Source of the DNA: an uncultured Christensenella sp.
GTDB lineage: Bacteria > Bacillota > Clostridia > Christensenellales > Borkfalkiaceae
DNA: 64,000 nt
Direction of reading: 5' to 3'
Assembly (NCBI GenBank): GCA_910577375.1
Contig: CAJTLT010000002.1
Location: 1 to 64,000 of the forward strand
The translations under genes were made by a program, and so were the position numbers. Numbering within the stretch: position 1 is the first letter of the stretch; the number at the start of each line of letters is the position of its first letter. This document shows positions 1 to 8,256 of this stretch, piece by piece. Under the pieces are notes generated by a model. The model saw only the letters and a list, made by a program, of their open reading frames with translations. It had not been told where the DNA came from and made no database searches.

Positions 1-251
1 ATATTATCAATTTCGTAATAAAATTCTTCATCTGTAAAGGGTAATAAAAATTGACGACTTATTTCATCACGTAAATTAAATGTTTTGTAATATATGTCGT
101 TAAATTTATGCATTAGGTTGTTTTTATTTTCACGGCGCGACGAAAAAATTGACGAAATTATAAATATTATTAAGGTAACAACAACTGCTGCACAAGAACC
201 TATTCCGGCAAGAAGATTATAAAAATCGCCAGATGTTTCTAAAATTGCCAT
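1..251 (-). CDS. Small membrane protein, truncated by window edge
   Basis: An open frame reads from an ATG at 251 to the window edge (83 codons seen) and is cut there. An AGGA ribosome site lies 5-8 nt upstream of the ATG. Residues about 15-37 form one hydrophobic segment (GIGSCAAVVVTLIIFIISSI), followed by a basic stretch (SRRENKNN), so it looks like a single-pass protein with a short N-terminus and a cytoplasmic or extracytoplasmic body of unknown size. No family recognised. The region is much more AT-rich than the galactose genes downstream, as is the neighbouring recombinase gene, which suggests that both belong to an acquired segment continuing beyond the window. Confidence 0.55.
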   Translation of the reverse strand, partial: MAILETSGDFYNLLAGIGSCAAVVVTLIIFIISSIFSSRRENKNNLMHKFNDIYYKTFNLRDEISRQFLLPFTDEEFYYEIDN

Positions 252-344
252 AAATGTCCTAAAATAATTGTAAGTTATTCTATCCATATTTTACCATATT
301 CTGATATAATTTTCAATATTAAAATGAATTATATTGGAGAATTT

Positions 345-1232
345 ATGAGTTATTTATCGGATTTTATCAACTACTTACAAGCAACAAAAAACTTATCGGA
401 AAAAACTTTAAAAGCCTATTCCAGTGATTTGAACCAGTTTTTCGGGTATGAAAAAAACATCGTTAAACCCGACATTTGCGCTTTTATTTCTTATTTAAAC
501 AGGCAATTAAAGCTTAAAGATACATCCATTCGGAGAAAAATTATCACTCTTAAAAATTTTTACAATTATCTTCTCGATATCGATATAATTGACTTTTCTC
601 CTTTTAGAAAACTTAAATTCAGGTTTAAGCAAGAAAAAAAGCTCCCTAAAACTCTAACTATTATTGAGGTCGGCAAAATTCTTAAATGCTTAAATATTGA
701 CCCAACCAACCTTTCCTCCTTTGTTCAAAAAGGATATATACGTGATGCCGCTTTATTGGATTTGCTGATATGCACAGGCATACGTATCGGCGAAGCGGCA
801 GCTCTGACTATAGACGATATAATCTTAAGCGAGCGAACGCTTTTAATTCATGGCAAAGGCAGAAAACAGCGTCTTATTTACATATCTTCTTCACAGACTT
901 GGGATAGAATAAAAACTCTTATAAAGGAAAGAAAAAACTGCAAGGATAAACATCTTTTTGTAAATAGATACGGGCAACCGCTTTCCATTCACGGTATAGA
1001 GGATATTTATAAAAAATACACAAAAAAGGCGCAGATAAATACGAAGTCTACTCCGCATTATCTGCGCCATACTTTTGCGACTAATCTTCTTGCAAACGGC
1101 GCCGATTTGCGCTCTGTGCAAGAAATTTTAGGGCACGCTTCTGTTGCCACCACCCAAATTTATACAGAAGTAACAACCGCCCGAAAAAAGCAAGTTTTGA
1201 GAAAATTTAATTACAGAAATAAAATTTTATAG
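345..1232 (+). CDS. Tyrosine recombinase, XerC/XerD-like
   Basis: Site-specific DNA recombinase of the phage-integrase family, 295 aa from the chosen start. The N-terminal SAM-like DNA-binding domain spans about residues 1-85 (typical opening FINYLQATKNLSEKTLKAY). The C-terminal catalytic domain carries the first Arg in TGIRIGEAA, a Lys in HGKGRKQR, the HYLRHTFAT box, GHASVATTQ and the nucleophile Tyr in IYTEV, so it appears complete. An upstream in-frame ATG exists at 324, but the ATG at 345 has GGAG five bases ahead and is preferred. The length suits XerC/XerD, but the AT-rich composition and the edge position fit an integrase-like member of an acquired element equally well. It lies alone on the plus strand, convergent with galM. 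Confidence 0.85.
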   Translation: MSYLSDFINYLQATKNLSEKTLKAYSSDLNQFFGYEKNIVKPDICAFISYLNRQLKLKDTSIRRKIITLKNFYNYLLDIDIIDFSPFRKLKFRFKQEKKLPKTLTIIEVGKILKCLNIDPTNLSSFVQKGYIRDAALLDLLICTGIRIGEAAALTIDDIILSERTLLIHGKGRKQRLIYISSSQTWDRIKTLIKERKNCKDKHLFVNRYGQPLSIHGIEDIYKKYTKKAQINTKSTPHYLRHTFATNLLANGADLRSVQEILGHASVATTQIYTEVTTARKKQVLRKFNYRNKIL

Positions 1233-1306
1233 ATTAAAAGAACACTTCTTTAATTTTCGTAATAATTAATTTGGCAGTTTTGCCTATATTCGTTTTCGGC
1301 ATATTT

Positions 1307-2293
1307 TTATGAGAATTTAAACTCAATATAATGAGTTTTGGTTTCGCCTTGTTTAAGGTACGGCTTTTCAAAGTTCTGCATATTGATTGCGTCAGGACAG
1401 AACTGAGGTTCAAGGCAAAAACCTGCATATTGAAAATATTTGCCGTTTTTCCCGATTACTCCGTCAAGCTGACCGCCGGAATAAAACTGCAAACACGGCA
1501 TATCCGTGTAAACGTCCATTTTTATACCTGAAACCGTACTTTCCGCTCTTGCCGCGTGATTGCCGGTCAACACGAAATTATGGTCGTAACCCAAAGTAAT
1601 TTTAAGTTCGTCTTTATCCAAATCCGCGCCTATTTTTTTTGGCTTAGTAAAATCGAACGGAGTGTTTTTAACCGAGCGTTTTTCACCCGTGGGTATAAGC
1701 CCGCCGTCTACGGGGGTATAATATTCCGCGCTTATCCTCAACAAATTACCGCGGCAATCCCCGCTTGCTTCGCCATCGAGATTGAAATACGAGTGATTGG
1801 TTGGACACCACAACGTATCTTTATCGCTTGCGGCGGCGTAATCTATTCTTAAAGAATTATTTTCGATACAAAACCTGACGGTAAACGTGAGGTTGCCCGA
1901 ATAATTTTCTTCGCCGTCGGGGCTTACATACCGCATTGTTACGCAATTATCGGAATATTCGGTTACGGTAAAATATTTTTTATCGAAACCCTCGTTTCCT
2001 CCGTGTAAATGATTTTCACCGTCGTTTTGTGCAAGGCTGTATTCTTTTCCGTTAAGCGTAAATCTGCCTTTAGCTATTCTGTTTGCAACTCTGCCTATCG
2101 TTGCGCCGGCATAGCAACCGCTTTTTAAATAATCTTCAACCGAATTAAAGCCGAAAGCTATATCCGTGCCGTTTACTTTCAACGAATTTATACGCGCGCC
2201 CATTTCGCAGATTTCGGCTTCCACGTTACCGTTTTTTAAAGCGTATAAGTATATTTCTTTTCCGTCTGTTTTATCGTATAATTTTTTAGCCAT
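1307..2293 (-). CDS. galM: Aldose 1-epimerase (galactose mutarotase)
   Basis: Interconverts the alpha and beta anomers of galactose or glucose, feeding alpha-galactose to galactokinase in the cytoplasm. 328 aa, normal for GalM. Seen: GRVANRIAKGRF, the catalytic-region His in ENHLHGG, CPTNHSYFNL with the second conserved His, and the late Glu in FCLEPQFCPDA. These are the usual GalM landmarks. It is the last gene of galT-galK-galM, starting 4 bp after the galK stop, so it is almost certainly cotranscribed. Confidence 0.93.
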   Translation of the reverse strand: MAKKLYDKTDGKEIYLYALKNGNVEAEICEMGARINSLKVNGTDIAFGFNSVEDYLKSGCYAGATIGRVANRIAKGRFTLNGKEYSLAQNDGENHLHGGNEGFDKKYFTVTEYSDNCVTMRYVSPDGEENYSGNLTFTVRFCIENNSLRIDYAAASDKDTLWCPTNHSYFNLDGEASGDCRGNLLRISAEYYTPVDGGLIPTGEKRSVKNTPFDFTKPKKIGADLDKDELKITLGYDHNFVLTGNHAARAESTVSGIKMDVYTDMPCLQFYSGGQLDGVIGKNGKYFQYAGFCLEPQFCPDAINMQNFEKPYLKQGETKTHYIEFKFS

Positions 2294-2297
2294 AAAT

Positions 2298-3416
2298 TCA
2301 GTTGAGCTTTTCTACGGTTATACCGTCGGAAATATCCGACGCGTAAAACTCCGCTTTATAACCTGTTTCTTTATAATAAGCGTTGTAAACGAACTCTTTA
2401 AATTCGTCGGCGTCTTTTGTTTTTACAAGCGATATCGTGCAACCGCCGAAGCCGCCGCCGATGAGCCTTGAACCAAGACAGCAAGACTGGCTTTGCGCCG
2501 CGTCTACAAGCGCGTCGGGTTCTTTGCCCGTTACTTCGTAATTATCGCGCAGCGACGCGTGGGACATATTAAGAAGTCTGCCGAGCATTTCCATATTGCC
2601 AGCCTTTAACGCAAGCGTTGCAACGCGCACTCTTTCACATTCCGTAACGACGTGTTCCACACGCTTTCTTATTACGGGAGGCAAAAGGGTTGCAAAAGTT
2701 TTGAATTGCGCAACCGTTAAGTCTGCAAGGCAGTTTATATCGAGACGCTGCTGCAAGAGTTTTAACGCCGTTTCGGTTTCTTCTCTGCGTTCGTTATATT
2801 TGCTTTCTATAAGGTTATGCGGTTTTTTGCAATTAGTTATAACAAGCGAATAATCGCCCAACTGCAACGGAAGATATTCGCACTCCAGAGTGTGGCAATC
2901 CAAAAGCATTACGCTGTCTTTTTTGCCGCAAGCGGAAGCGTACTGATCCATAATTCCGCAGTTAACGCCGGCATATTCCCTTTCCGCCTGTTGCGCTTTC
3001 AAAGCGATTTCAACGCTATCGGGTTTTTCTCCCGCTATGGCGGCAAGCGCGGCGATTGTCGAAACTTCTATAGCCGCGGAGCTTGAAAGACCGCTGCCGA
3101 AAGGAACGGTACAATCCTGTAACATATCGCAGCCCGTAATTTTATGACCCGCGCGCTGCCACATCAGAGCCGCGCCAGCCTGATAGTTGCCGTATTTCAA
3201 ATCCTTATAGCTTTCGAGCTTATCTATATCCAGAGAAACCTTATCGGGCAACGTAGTCCAGCTCAAATTAATTTTGTTTGTGCCGTTGGGGCGGATATAT
3301 ACCGTGTTTTTAAGCGATAACGCCGCGGGCATAACCTTTCCGCCGCAATAATCCACGTGCTCGCCTATTATGTTTATTCTGCCCGCCGCAGTTACCTTAA
3401 AACTATATTCTTTCAT
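2298..3416 (-). CDS. galK: Galactokinase
   Basis: Phosphorylates alpha-D-galactose to galactose-1-phosphate with ATP (Leloir pathway, cytoplasm). 372 aa, a typical GHMP kinase. Seen: the galactokinase signature start GRINIIGEHVDYCGG, the GHMP ATP-binding loop PFGSGLSSSAA, the catalytic Asp region CGIMDQYASACG and the C-terminal GGGFGGCTISLV motif. Its start ATG overlaps the galT stop by four bases (3413-3416), a translational-coupling arrangement. The mutarotase follows directly. Confidence 0.95.
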   Translation of the reverse strand: MKEYSFKVTAAGRINIIGEHVDYCGGKVMPAALSLKNTVYIRPNGTNKINLSWTTLPDKVSLDIDKLESYKDLKYGNYQAGAALMWQRAGHKITGCDMLQDCTVPFGSGLSSSAAIEVSTIAALAAIAGEKPDSVEIALKAQQAEREYAGVNCGIMDQYASACGKKDSVMLLDCHTLECEYLPLQLGDYSLVITNCKKPHNLIESKYNERREETETALKLLQQRLDINCLADLTVAQFKTFATLLPPVIRKRVEHVVTECERVRVATLALKAGNMEMLGRLLNMSHASLRDNYEVTGKEPDALVDAAQSQSCCLGSRLIGGGFGGCTISLVKTKDADEFKEFVYNAYYKETGYKAEFYASDISDGITVEKLN

Positions 3417-4771
3417 ATTTCAAATCCTGCCGTTTTCAAAAAGCTTATCAACTCTTTTTCTTTTTTAAATACCGCCGTGTTTTCAAGTATTCTGTAACAG
3501 ATACTTCCCAGTTCTTCCTGCATTGCCGCGTGAATATCCTTGAATTTACCGCTTTCATACATTGTTTTTGTTTCGTCGTAAACAAGCTTAAATCCAATAT
3601 ATTCGGGGGGCAATTGTTTTTTCGCCTCTATTAACTTTTCAATTTCGTTCAGTTCTTCTTCCAGCCGCCCGGGAAGGATAAACAGCCCCTGCGCCTCTAT
3701 CAGCCCTATGCTCTCTTTTTTTATCGAATGATATTCGGGATGGGCGTGGAATATCCCGTCGGGATATTTTTCGTTTGTTATATTGCTGCGGAGAATTACG
3801 TTCATTTCATAGCCGCTAACCGTTTTTATTACGGTGGGGCTTATCGCGTTATGTATTCCGTCTTTATCTTCGGAAATTATTCCCGTTTCCGGAGCGCTAT
3901 AGTTTACCCACGCTTCTCTTATTCTGTCCGCTATGTCTATTACTTCGTTGCGTTTATCGCTTTTTATGCGTATTACGGTTCCCGGCCAATCCAGCACCCC
4001 GACGCGGACATAAGGAAACTTGTTGTCTTTTATCTGAGTTTTTATCTTTGCTTTATGTAAAGGCAAAACCTCTCCGCCGCCCTGATAATGGTCGTGCGAC
4101 AAAACGCTTCCTCCGATTCTCGGCAACGGCGCGTTACAGCCTATGAAATAATGCGGGAATTTATCAACGAAATCCAAAAGATTTACAATGGTATCCTTAT
4201 CTATATGCATAGGGATATGTTCGCAGTTTACGACTATGCCGTGTTCGTGAAAATATCCGTACGGAGAATATTGCCAGAACCAAGACTTTCCTCCGAGCAT
4301 TAGCGAAACCGTGCGCAGATTGCGTTTGTTTTTTGCGCCGAAACCTTCGTTTTCACGGCATATTACGCACTTTGCAAATCCGCCTTCAACAGAATTGCCC
4401 GCTTTGGCTTTTTTAGGGTCGCGGAATTCGGGCTTTGCTTTATTTATCGTTATCGTCAAGCCGTTGGCGCAATCGAAACGCGGATTTTTATCAAGAACCG
4501 ACTTTTTAACGTACATATTGTTTACGCAATAATTATAAAGCCAATCCGTAGCCGCTTTGCTTCCGCTCTCTTTCATAATTTCCGCAAAGCGTTCGTCTGT
4601 TTCTGACGGCAAAAGCGACAATTCGCCGTATAGAGCGTCTTCCAACTCCGCGCCATCAAGCCCGCTTTGCATTATTTCAAGCAATCTGTTTGACTTATAC
4701 CCGCTGTCGCGCGTGTTCAATTCCAACTTCGCTTTTGCGTATGCTATTAATTCTTTGATATTCTCTATCAT
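3413..4771 (-). CDS. galT: UDP-glucose--hexose-1-phosphate uridylyltransferase (Firmicutes type)
   Basis: Transfers UMP from UDP-glucose to galactose-1-phosphate, giving UDP-galactose and glucose-1-phosphate. The 452-aa length and sequence are those of the longer Gram-positive GalT class rather than the roughly 350-aa E. coli type. Seen: HEHGIVVNCEHIPMHI, GCNAPLPRIGGSVLSHDHYQGG (broken here into its HDH-containing core) and FHAHPEYHSIKKESIGLIEA. First gene of the gal operon, with its own promoter about 140 bp upstream. No UDP-glucose 4-epimerase (galE) is present in the window. Confidence 0.94.
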   Translation of the reverse strand: MIENIKELIAYAKAKLELNTRDSGYKSNRLLEIMQSGLDGAELEDALYGELSLLPSETDERFAEIMKESGSKAATDWLYNYCVNNMYVKKSVLDKNPRFDCANGLTITINKAKPEFRDPKKAKAGNSVEGGFAKCVICRENEGFGAKNKRNLRTVSLMLGGKSWFWQYSPYGYFHEHGIVVNCEHIPMHIDKDTIVNLLDFVDKFPHYFIGCNAPLPRIGGSVLSHDHYQGGGEVLPLHKAKIKTQIKDNKFPYVRVGVLDWPGTVIRIKSDKRNEVIDIADRIREAWVNYSAPETGIISEDKDGIHNAISPTVIKTVSGYEMNVILRSNITNEKYPDGIFHAHPEYHSIKKESIGLIEAQGLFILPGRLEEELNEIEKLIEAKKQLPPEYIGFKLVYDETKTMYESGKFKDIHAAMQEELGSICYRILENTAVFKKEKELISFLKTAGFEI

Positions 4772-4910
4772 TTCAACTTGCCTTGTTAAGCTCTTTGCTC
4801 TTCCCTTAAATCTTTCAATAAAACCGCAAACGCAGTTAGTTTTATCGGTTACAGAACACTCGGCAGATTACGTTTACAGCGTTTTTCGACCTTTATGTTT
4901 TACAGCTTCA

Positions 4911-4939
4911 ATGTTATCACAATAACATATCGGTTGCAA
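4911..4939 (-). promoter_or_regulatory. gal operon promoter with overlapping palindrome
   Basis: Reading the minus strand, TTGCAA (4934-4939), a 17-bp spacer and TAACAT (4911-4916) make a good sigma-A promoter ahead of galT. A 16-bp inverted repeat, TGTTAT-N4-ATAACA at 4912-4927, covers the -10 and half the spacer, where a repressor would block RNA polymerase. The repressor is not identifiable in the window. Confidence 0.6.
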
Positions 4940-4956
4940 GTTTTTAAAATTATATG

Positions 4957-6183
4957 CTAATCTTTCGTTTTTCGCTCCGTTTTTGACAAAATTTGATTGT
5001 ATTTTGCTTTACGCTGTGTTATTTCATGCATGATTAGCATAAAAACAAGAAAAACGCAAAGATAAAGGGGCAAAAGTTCGGCAGTGATATGGTTTGCGAG
5101 CAAGCCGAAAAGCGGCGGAGCAAGGCACGAACCCATATATGCGCTTGCCATTTGCACGCCTATCATAGCCTGCGATTTATCTTCCCCGAAAAGAGCGGGC
5201 GTCATATGTATTATACTCGGATAAATAGGCGCGCAGCCCAAACCGAGGATTATAAATCCCGCAACCGTGAGAGCGCTTACATCGGGGATTACTATAAACA
5301 CTAAGCCGAGCAAAATTATGATTTGCCCTGCCCTTATCAAAGTTTTATCGGAAAATTTAAGCGTTAAAAATCCGTTTACCCCTCGCCCGACCGTTATACC
5401 TATAAAAAACAAGCTTGCGAATATTGCCGCTTCTTCCGCGGAAATTCCGTTATGGCTAATCATATAACTGCTTGCCCAAAGCATTGCGGTTTGTTCCAGA
5501 GCACAGTAACAGAAAAAACAAACAAAACAAGCTACTGCGCCTTTGATTTTGAAAATTTCTTTAAGCGAAACCGCTTTTTTATTATTTTCCGCTTGAACCG
5601 ATTCGGACGTAAGATTTTCTTCCGACGGCTTTATTTTATGTTTTTTCCACAGTGGCAAGCTTATGAAAATCGAAACGGATAGACAAATCTGAATAACAGC
5701 TATAATCAGATAGCCCTGATTCCAGCCCGCGCCGTCGTTTATAGCGTAACCCATAATATACGGGCTTACCGCGGCGCCTACGCCCCACATACAGTGAAGC
5801 CAGCTCATATGTCTTGCTTTTAAATGTAAGGCGACATAATTATTCAAAGACGCGTCTACTCCGCCCGCGCCGAGACCGTAAGGAATTGCAAACAGTATAA
5901 GCATCCAGAATTGCGTGCTTACAGAAAATAGAAAGAGCGCGACCGCCGTCATACATACGCTGACCGCAGTGACAAGACCCGTTCCGAATTTTTTTGTAAG
6001 TCTGTCGCTTAAAAGGCTTGAAATTATTGTGCCGGCGCAGATTATCATCGAGATAATTCCCGCAAAAGAAAGCGGGACATCAAATTCCGCCTGCATAACA
6101 GGCCATGCGGACCCGAGGAGGGAATCTGGCAAACCCAGACTTATGAAACTTATATAAATTATAGCGACGAGTAAAGCAAACAT
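4957..6183 (-). CDS. MFS transporter, probable sugar permease
   Basis: Twelve-helix major facilitator superfamily protein, 408 aa. Seen: SLGLPDSLLGSAWP in helix 1, the loop 2-3 MFS motif as SDRLTKKFGTG, and two six-helix halves separated by a hydrophilic loop around residues 185-210. The opening and the GLGAGGVDASLN segment resemble the FucP/sugar-proton symporter branch. It lies 186 bp upstream of galT on the same strand but has its own promoter. A role in galactose or another hexose uptake is inferred from position only. Confidence 0.8.
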   Translation of the reverse strand: MFALLVAIIYISFISLGLPDSLLGSAWPVMQAEFDVPLSFAGIISMIICAGTIISSLLSDRLTKKFGTGLVTAVSVCMTAVALFLFSVSTQFWMLILFAIPYGLGAGGVDASLNNYVALHLKARHMSWLHCMWGVGAAVSPYIMGYAINDGAGWNQGYLIIAVIQICLSVSIFISLPLWKKHKIKPSEENLTSESVQAENNKKAVSLKEIFKIKGAVACFVCFFCYCALEQTAMLWASSYMISHNGISAEEAAIFASLFFIGITVGRGVNGFLTLKFSDKTLIRAGQIIILLGLVFIVIPDVSALTVAGFIILGLGCAPIYPSIIHMTPALFGEDKSQAMIGVQMASAYMGSCLAPPLFGLLANHITAELLPLYLCVFLVFMLIMHEITQRKAKYNQILSKTERKTKD

Positions 6184-6203
6184 AATAATTTCCGTTCACA
6201 AAA

Positions 6204-6232
6204 ATTATATTACCGCAACATAAAATCGGCAA
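6204..6232 (-). promoter_or_regulatory. Promoter of the MFS gene
   Basis: Minus-strand TTGCCG (6227-6232), 17 bp, TATAAT (6204-6209), giving a short 5' leader before the ATG at 6183. Confidence 0.65.
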
Positions 6233-6278
6233 GTATTCGCTGCAAAATTTAATAAAATTTTTCTATGAACGCAAAAAC

Positions 6279-6309
6279 GTGCGCGCGGAACCAAAAGTTC
6301 CGCGCGCAC
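6279..6309 (-). terminator. Rho-independent terminator after uxuB
   Basis: A 13-bp perfect GC-rich stem (6279-6291 with 6297-6309) and a 5-nt loop, followed on the minus strand by GTTTTTG. Ends the transporter-uxuA-uxuB operon. Confidence 0.8.
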
Positions 6310-6343
6310 ATCATTGGAAGAAAAATATAAAAAATCAAAAACG

Positions 6344-7201
6344 TCAAACTCCCGAATACGCCGAGAAACCGCCGTCAATCGGAAGTACTACGCCAGTAAT
6401 AAAGCCTGCCGCCTTTTCAGACACAAGGAACAAAACGGAACCTAAAAGCTCTTCCGCCTCTCCGAATCTGTTCATAGGAGTTGCGGCGAGAATTTTCCCC
6501 GTACGCGCCGTGGGCGTGCCGTCCGCATTCCATAAAAGAGCCGCGTTCTGCTTTGTTGAGAAAAAGCCCGGGGCAATTGCGTTCACGCGGATTCCGCATT
6601 TTGAGAAGTGAACCGCAAGCCACTGCGTGAAGTTTGAAACCGCGGCTTTAGCTCCGCTGTATGCTGGAATTTTTGTAAGCGGCGTGTAAGCGTTCATACT
6701 CGAGATATTGAGTATACTGCACCCCTCTCTTCCGAGCATATCTTTTGCAAACTCCTGAGTAGGCAAAAGCGTACCCAAAAAGTTGAGATTGAATACGAAT
6801 TCAACGCCTTTATCGTCCAAATCGAAGAAAGATTTCGTTTCCGCGTCTATATCGCCGTTTTCATAATATTCTTTATCGGTCTGCGCCTTGGGATTATTGC
6901 CGCCGGCACCGTTGATTAAAATATCGCATTTGCCGAAATCCGCAAGAACCTGTTTATGGCATTCTGCAAGGCTGTCTTTTTCAAGCACGTTTGCCGCATA
7001 GCCTTTAGCTATGCCTCCGTCGGCAACGATACCGTCGGCAAACTTCTGCGCGGATTCCTGATTTCTGTCAAGCAGCGCTACCTTTGCGCCTGCCGCTGCC
7101 AAAGCTTCCGCCATAAGCGAACAAAGCACTCCGCCCGCGCCCGTAACAACCGCCACCTTGCCTTTTAAATCAACCCCTATGGGCAACATATTCTTTTTCA
7201 T
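6344..7201 (-). CDS. uxuB: D-mannonate oxidoreductase, SDR type
   Basis: NAD(P)-dependent short-chain dehydrogenase, 285 aa, expected to reduce D-fructuronate to D-mannonate. Seen: cofactor motif VTGAGGVLCS (TGxxxGxG-like), NGAGGNNP, catalytic Ser in ILNISSMNAYTPL, YSGAKAA containing the Tyr-x-x-x-Lys pair, and the closing DGGFSAYSG. The insertion after NGAGG and the sequence overall match the SDR mannonate oxidoreductases of Firmicutes (B. subtilis YjmF-like), not the long E. coli UxuB. The mannonate dehydratase gene ends 11 bp upstream, which supports the substrate. Confidence 0.85.
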   Translation of the reverse strand: MKKNMLPIGVDLKGKVAVVTGAGGVLCSLMAEALAAAGAKVALLDRNQESAQKFADGIVADGGIAKGYAANVLEKDSLAECHKQVLADFGKCDILINGAGGNNPKAQTDKEYYENGDIDAETKSFFDLDDKGVEFVFNLNFLGTLLPTQEFAKDMLGREGCSILNISSMNAYTPLTKIPAYSGAKAAVSNFTQWLAVHFSKCGIRVNAIAPGFFSTKQNAALLWNADGTPTARTGKILAATPMNRFGEAEELLGSVLFLVSEKAAGFITGVVLPIDGGFSAYSGV

Positions 7202-7212
7202 AACATAACCTC

Positions 7213-8256
7213 TTATTTCTTATTATAATGAGCGGCTTCGAAAAGTCCGTTTATATAGGCGGCGCCCAAAGCTCTGTCATATAAGCCGTAACCGGGCTTA
7301 CCGCCCTCATCCCAGATATTTCTGCCGTGGTCGGGACGAACGTAGCCGTCAAAACCGTTATCAACAAGAGCCTTGACTATAGCCGCCATATTAAGGCTGC
7401 CGTCTTTGGAGCAATGCCCCACTTCGCAGAAGCTGTCTTTATCGTCCGTCCATAACACGTTTCTCAAATGGACGAAATGAACGCGACCCTGAGCGGTATA
7501 TTTTGCCGCCATATTTACAAGATTATTGCTTCTGCCTGCGCCGAACGAACCGGTGCAAAGCGTTAAACCGTTTCTTATTGAAGGAACGGCGGCAAACAAT
7601 GCGTCCAAATCCTTTTCGTTTGAAATAATACGGGGAAGCCCGAAGATGTCCCAGGGCGGGTCGTCGGGGTGTATAGCCATATTAACGCCTACCTCTTCAC
7701 AAACGGGAATAACCTTTTTCAGGAAATAAACGAGATTATCGAAAAGCTGAGCATGCGAAATATTTTTATAAGCTTTCAATAGCTCCTGCAATTCTTCGGG
7801 CGTATAGCTTTCGTCCCAGCCGGGAAGATGAAGATTGTTGGGGTCTACCTTTAAGAAATCTTCATACGAATATGCAAGAGAATCCGAACCGTCTTTGTTG
7901 GGGTGGTGCATAGTCGTTCTCAGCCAGTCGAATACGGGCATAAAGTTGTAGCACACGCATTTTACGCCGTGTTTTGCGACCGTGCGGATGTTTTTGCAAT
8001 AGTTTTCGATATATAAGTCGCGTTTGCCGCAACCCATTTTGATATCTTCGTGAACGGGAATGGATTCGATAACCTCCATTTCAAGCCCGTCGGCGGAGCA
8101 AAGCTCTTTAAGCCTTGCGACCGATTTATCGCTCCACGCGTCGCCTACGGGCGTATCGTAAATCGCGGTTACGACGCCGCTCATATTAGGTATCTGACGG
8201 ATATATTTCAAAGAAATACTGTCTTTTTCTCCATACCAACGGAAAGTAAGTTTCAT
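7213..8256 (-). CDS. uxuA: Mannonate dehydratase
   Basis: Dehydrates D-mannonate to 2-keto-3-deoxygluconate in hexuronate catabolism. 347 aa, TIM-barrel metal-dependent enzyme. Seen: opening LTFRWYGEKDSISLKYIRQIP, CVCYNFMPVFDW, NMAIHPDDPPWDIFGLPRI, FVHLRNV and the C-terminal VRPDHGRNIWDEGGKPGYG, all hallmarks of UxuA. It overlaps the transporter stop by one base and is followed by uxuB, so the three genes form one operon. uxaC, kdgK and kdgA are not in the window. Confidence 0.95.
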   Translation of the reverse strand: MKLTFRWYGEKDSISLKYIRQIPNMSGVVTAIYDTPVGDAWSDKSVARLKELCSADGLEMEVIESIPVHEDIKMGCGKRDLYIENYCKNIRTVAKHGVKCVCYNFMPVFDWLRTTMHHPNKDGSDSLAYSYEDFLKVDPNNLHLPGWDESYTPEELQELLKAYKNISHAQLFDNLVYFLKKVIPVCEEVGVNMAIHPDDPPWDIFGLPRIISNEKDLDALFAAVPSIRNGLTLCTGSFGAGRSNNLVNMAAKYTAQGRVHFVHLRNVLWTDDKDSFCEVGHCSKDGSLNMAAIVKALVDNGFDGYVRPDHGRNIWDEGGKPGYGLYDRALGAAYINGLFEAAHYNKK

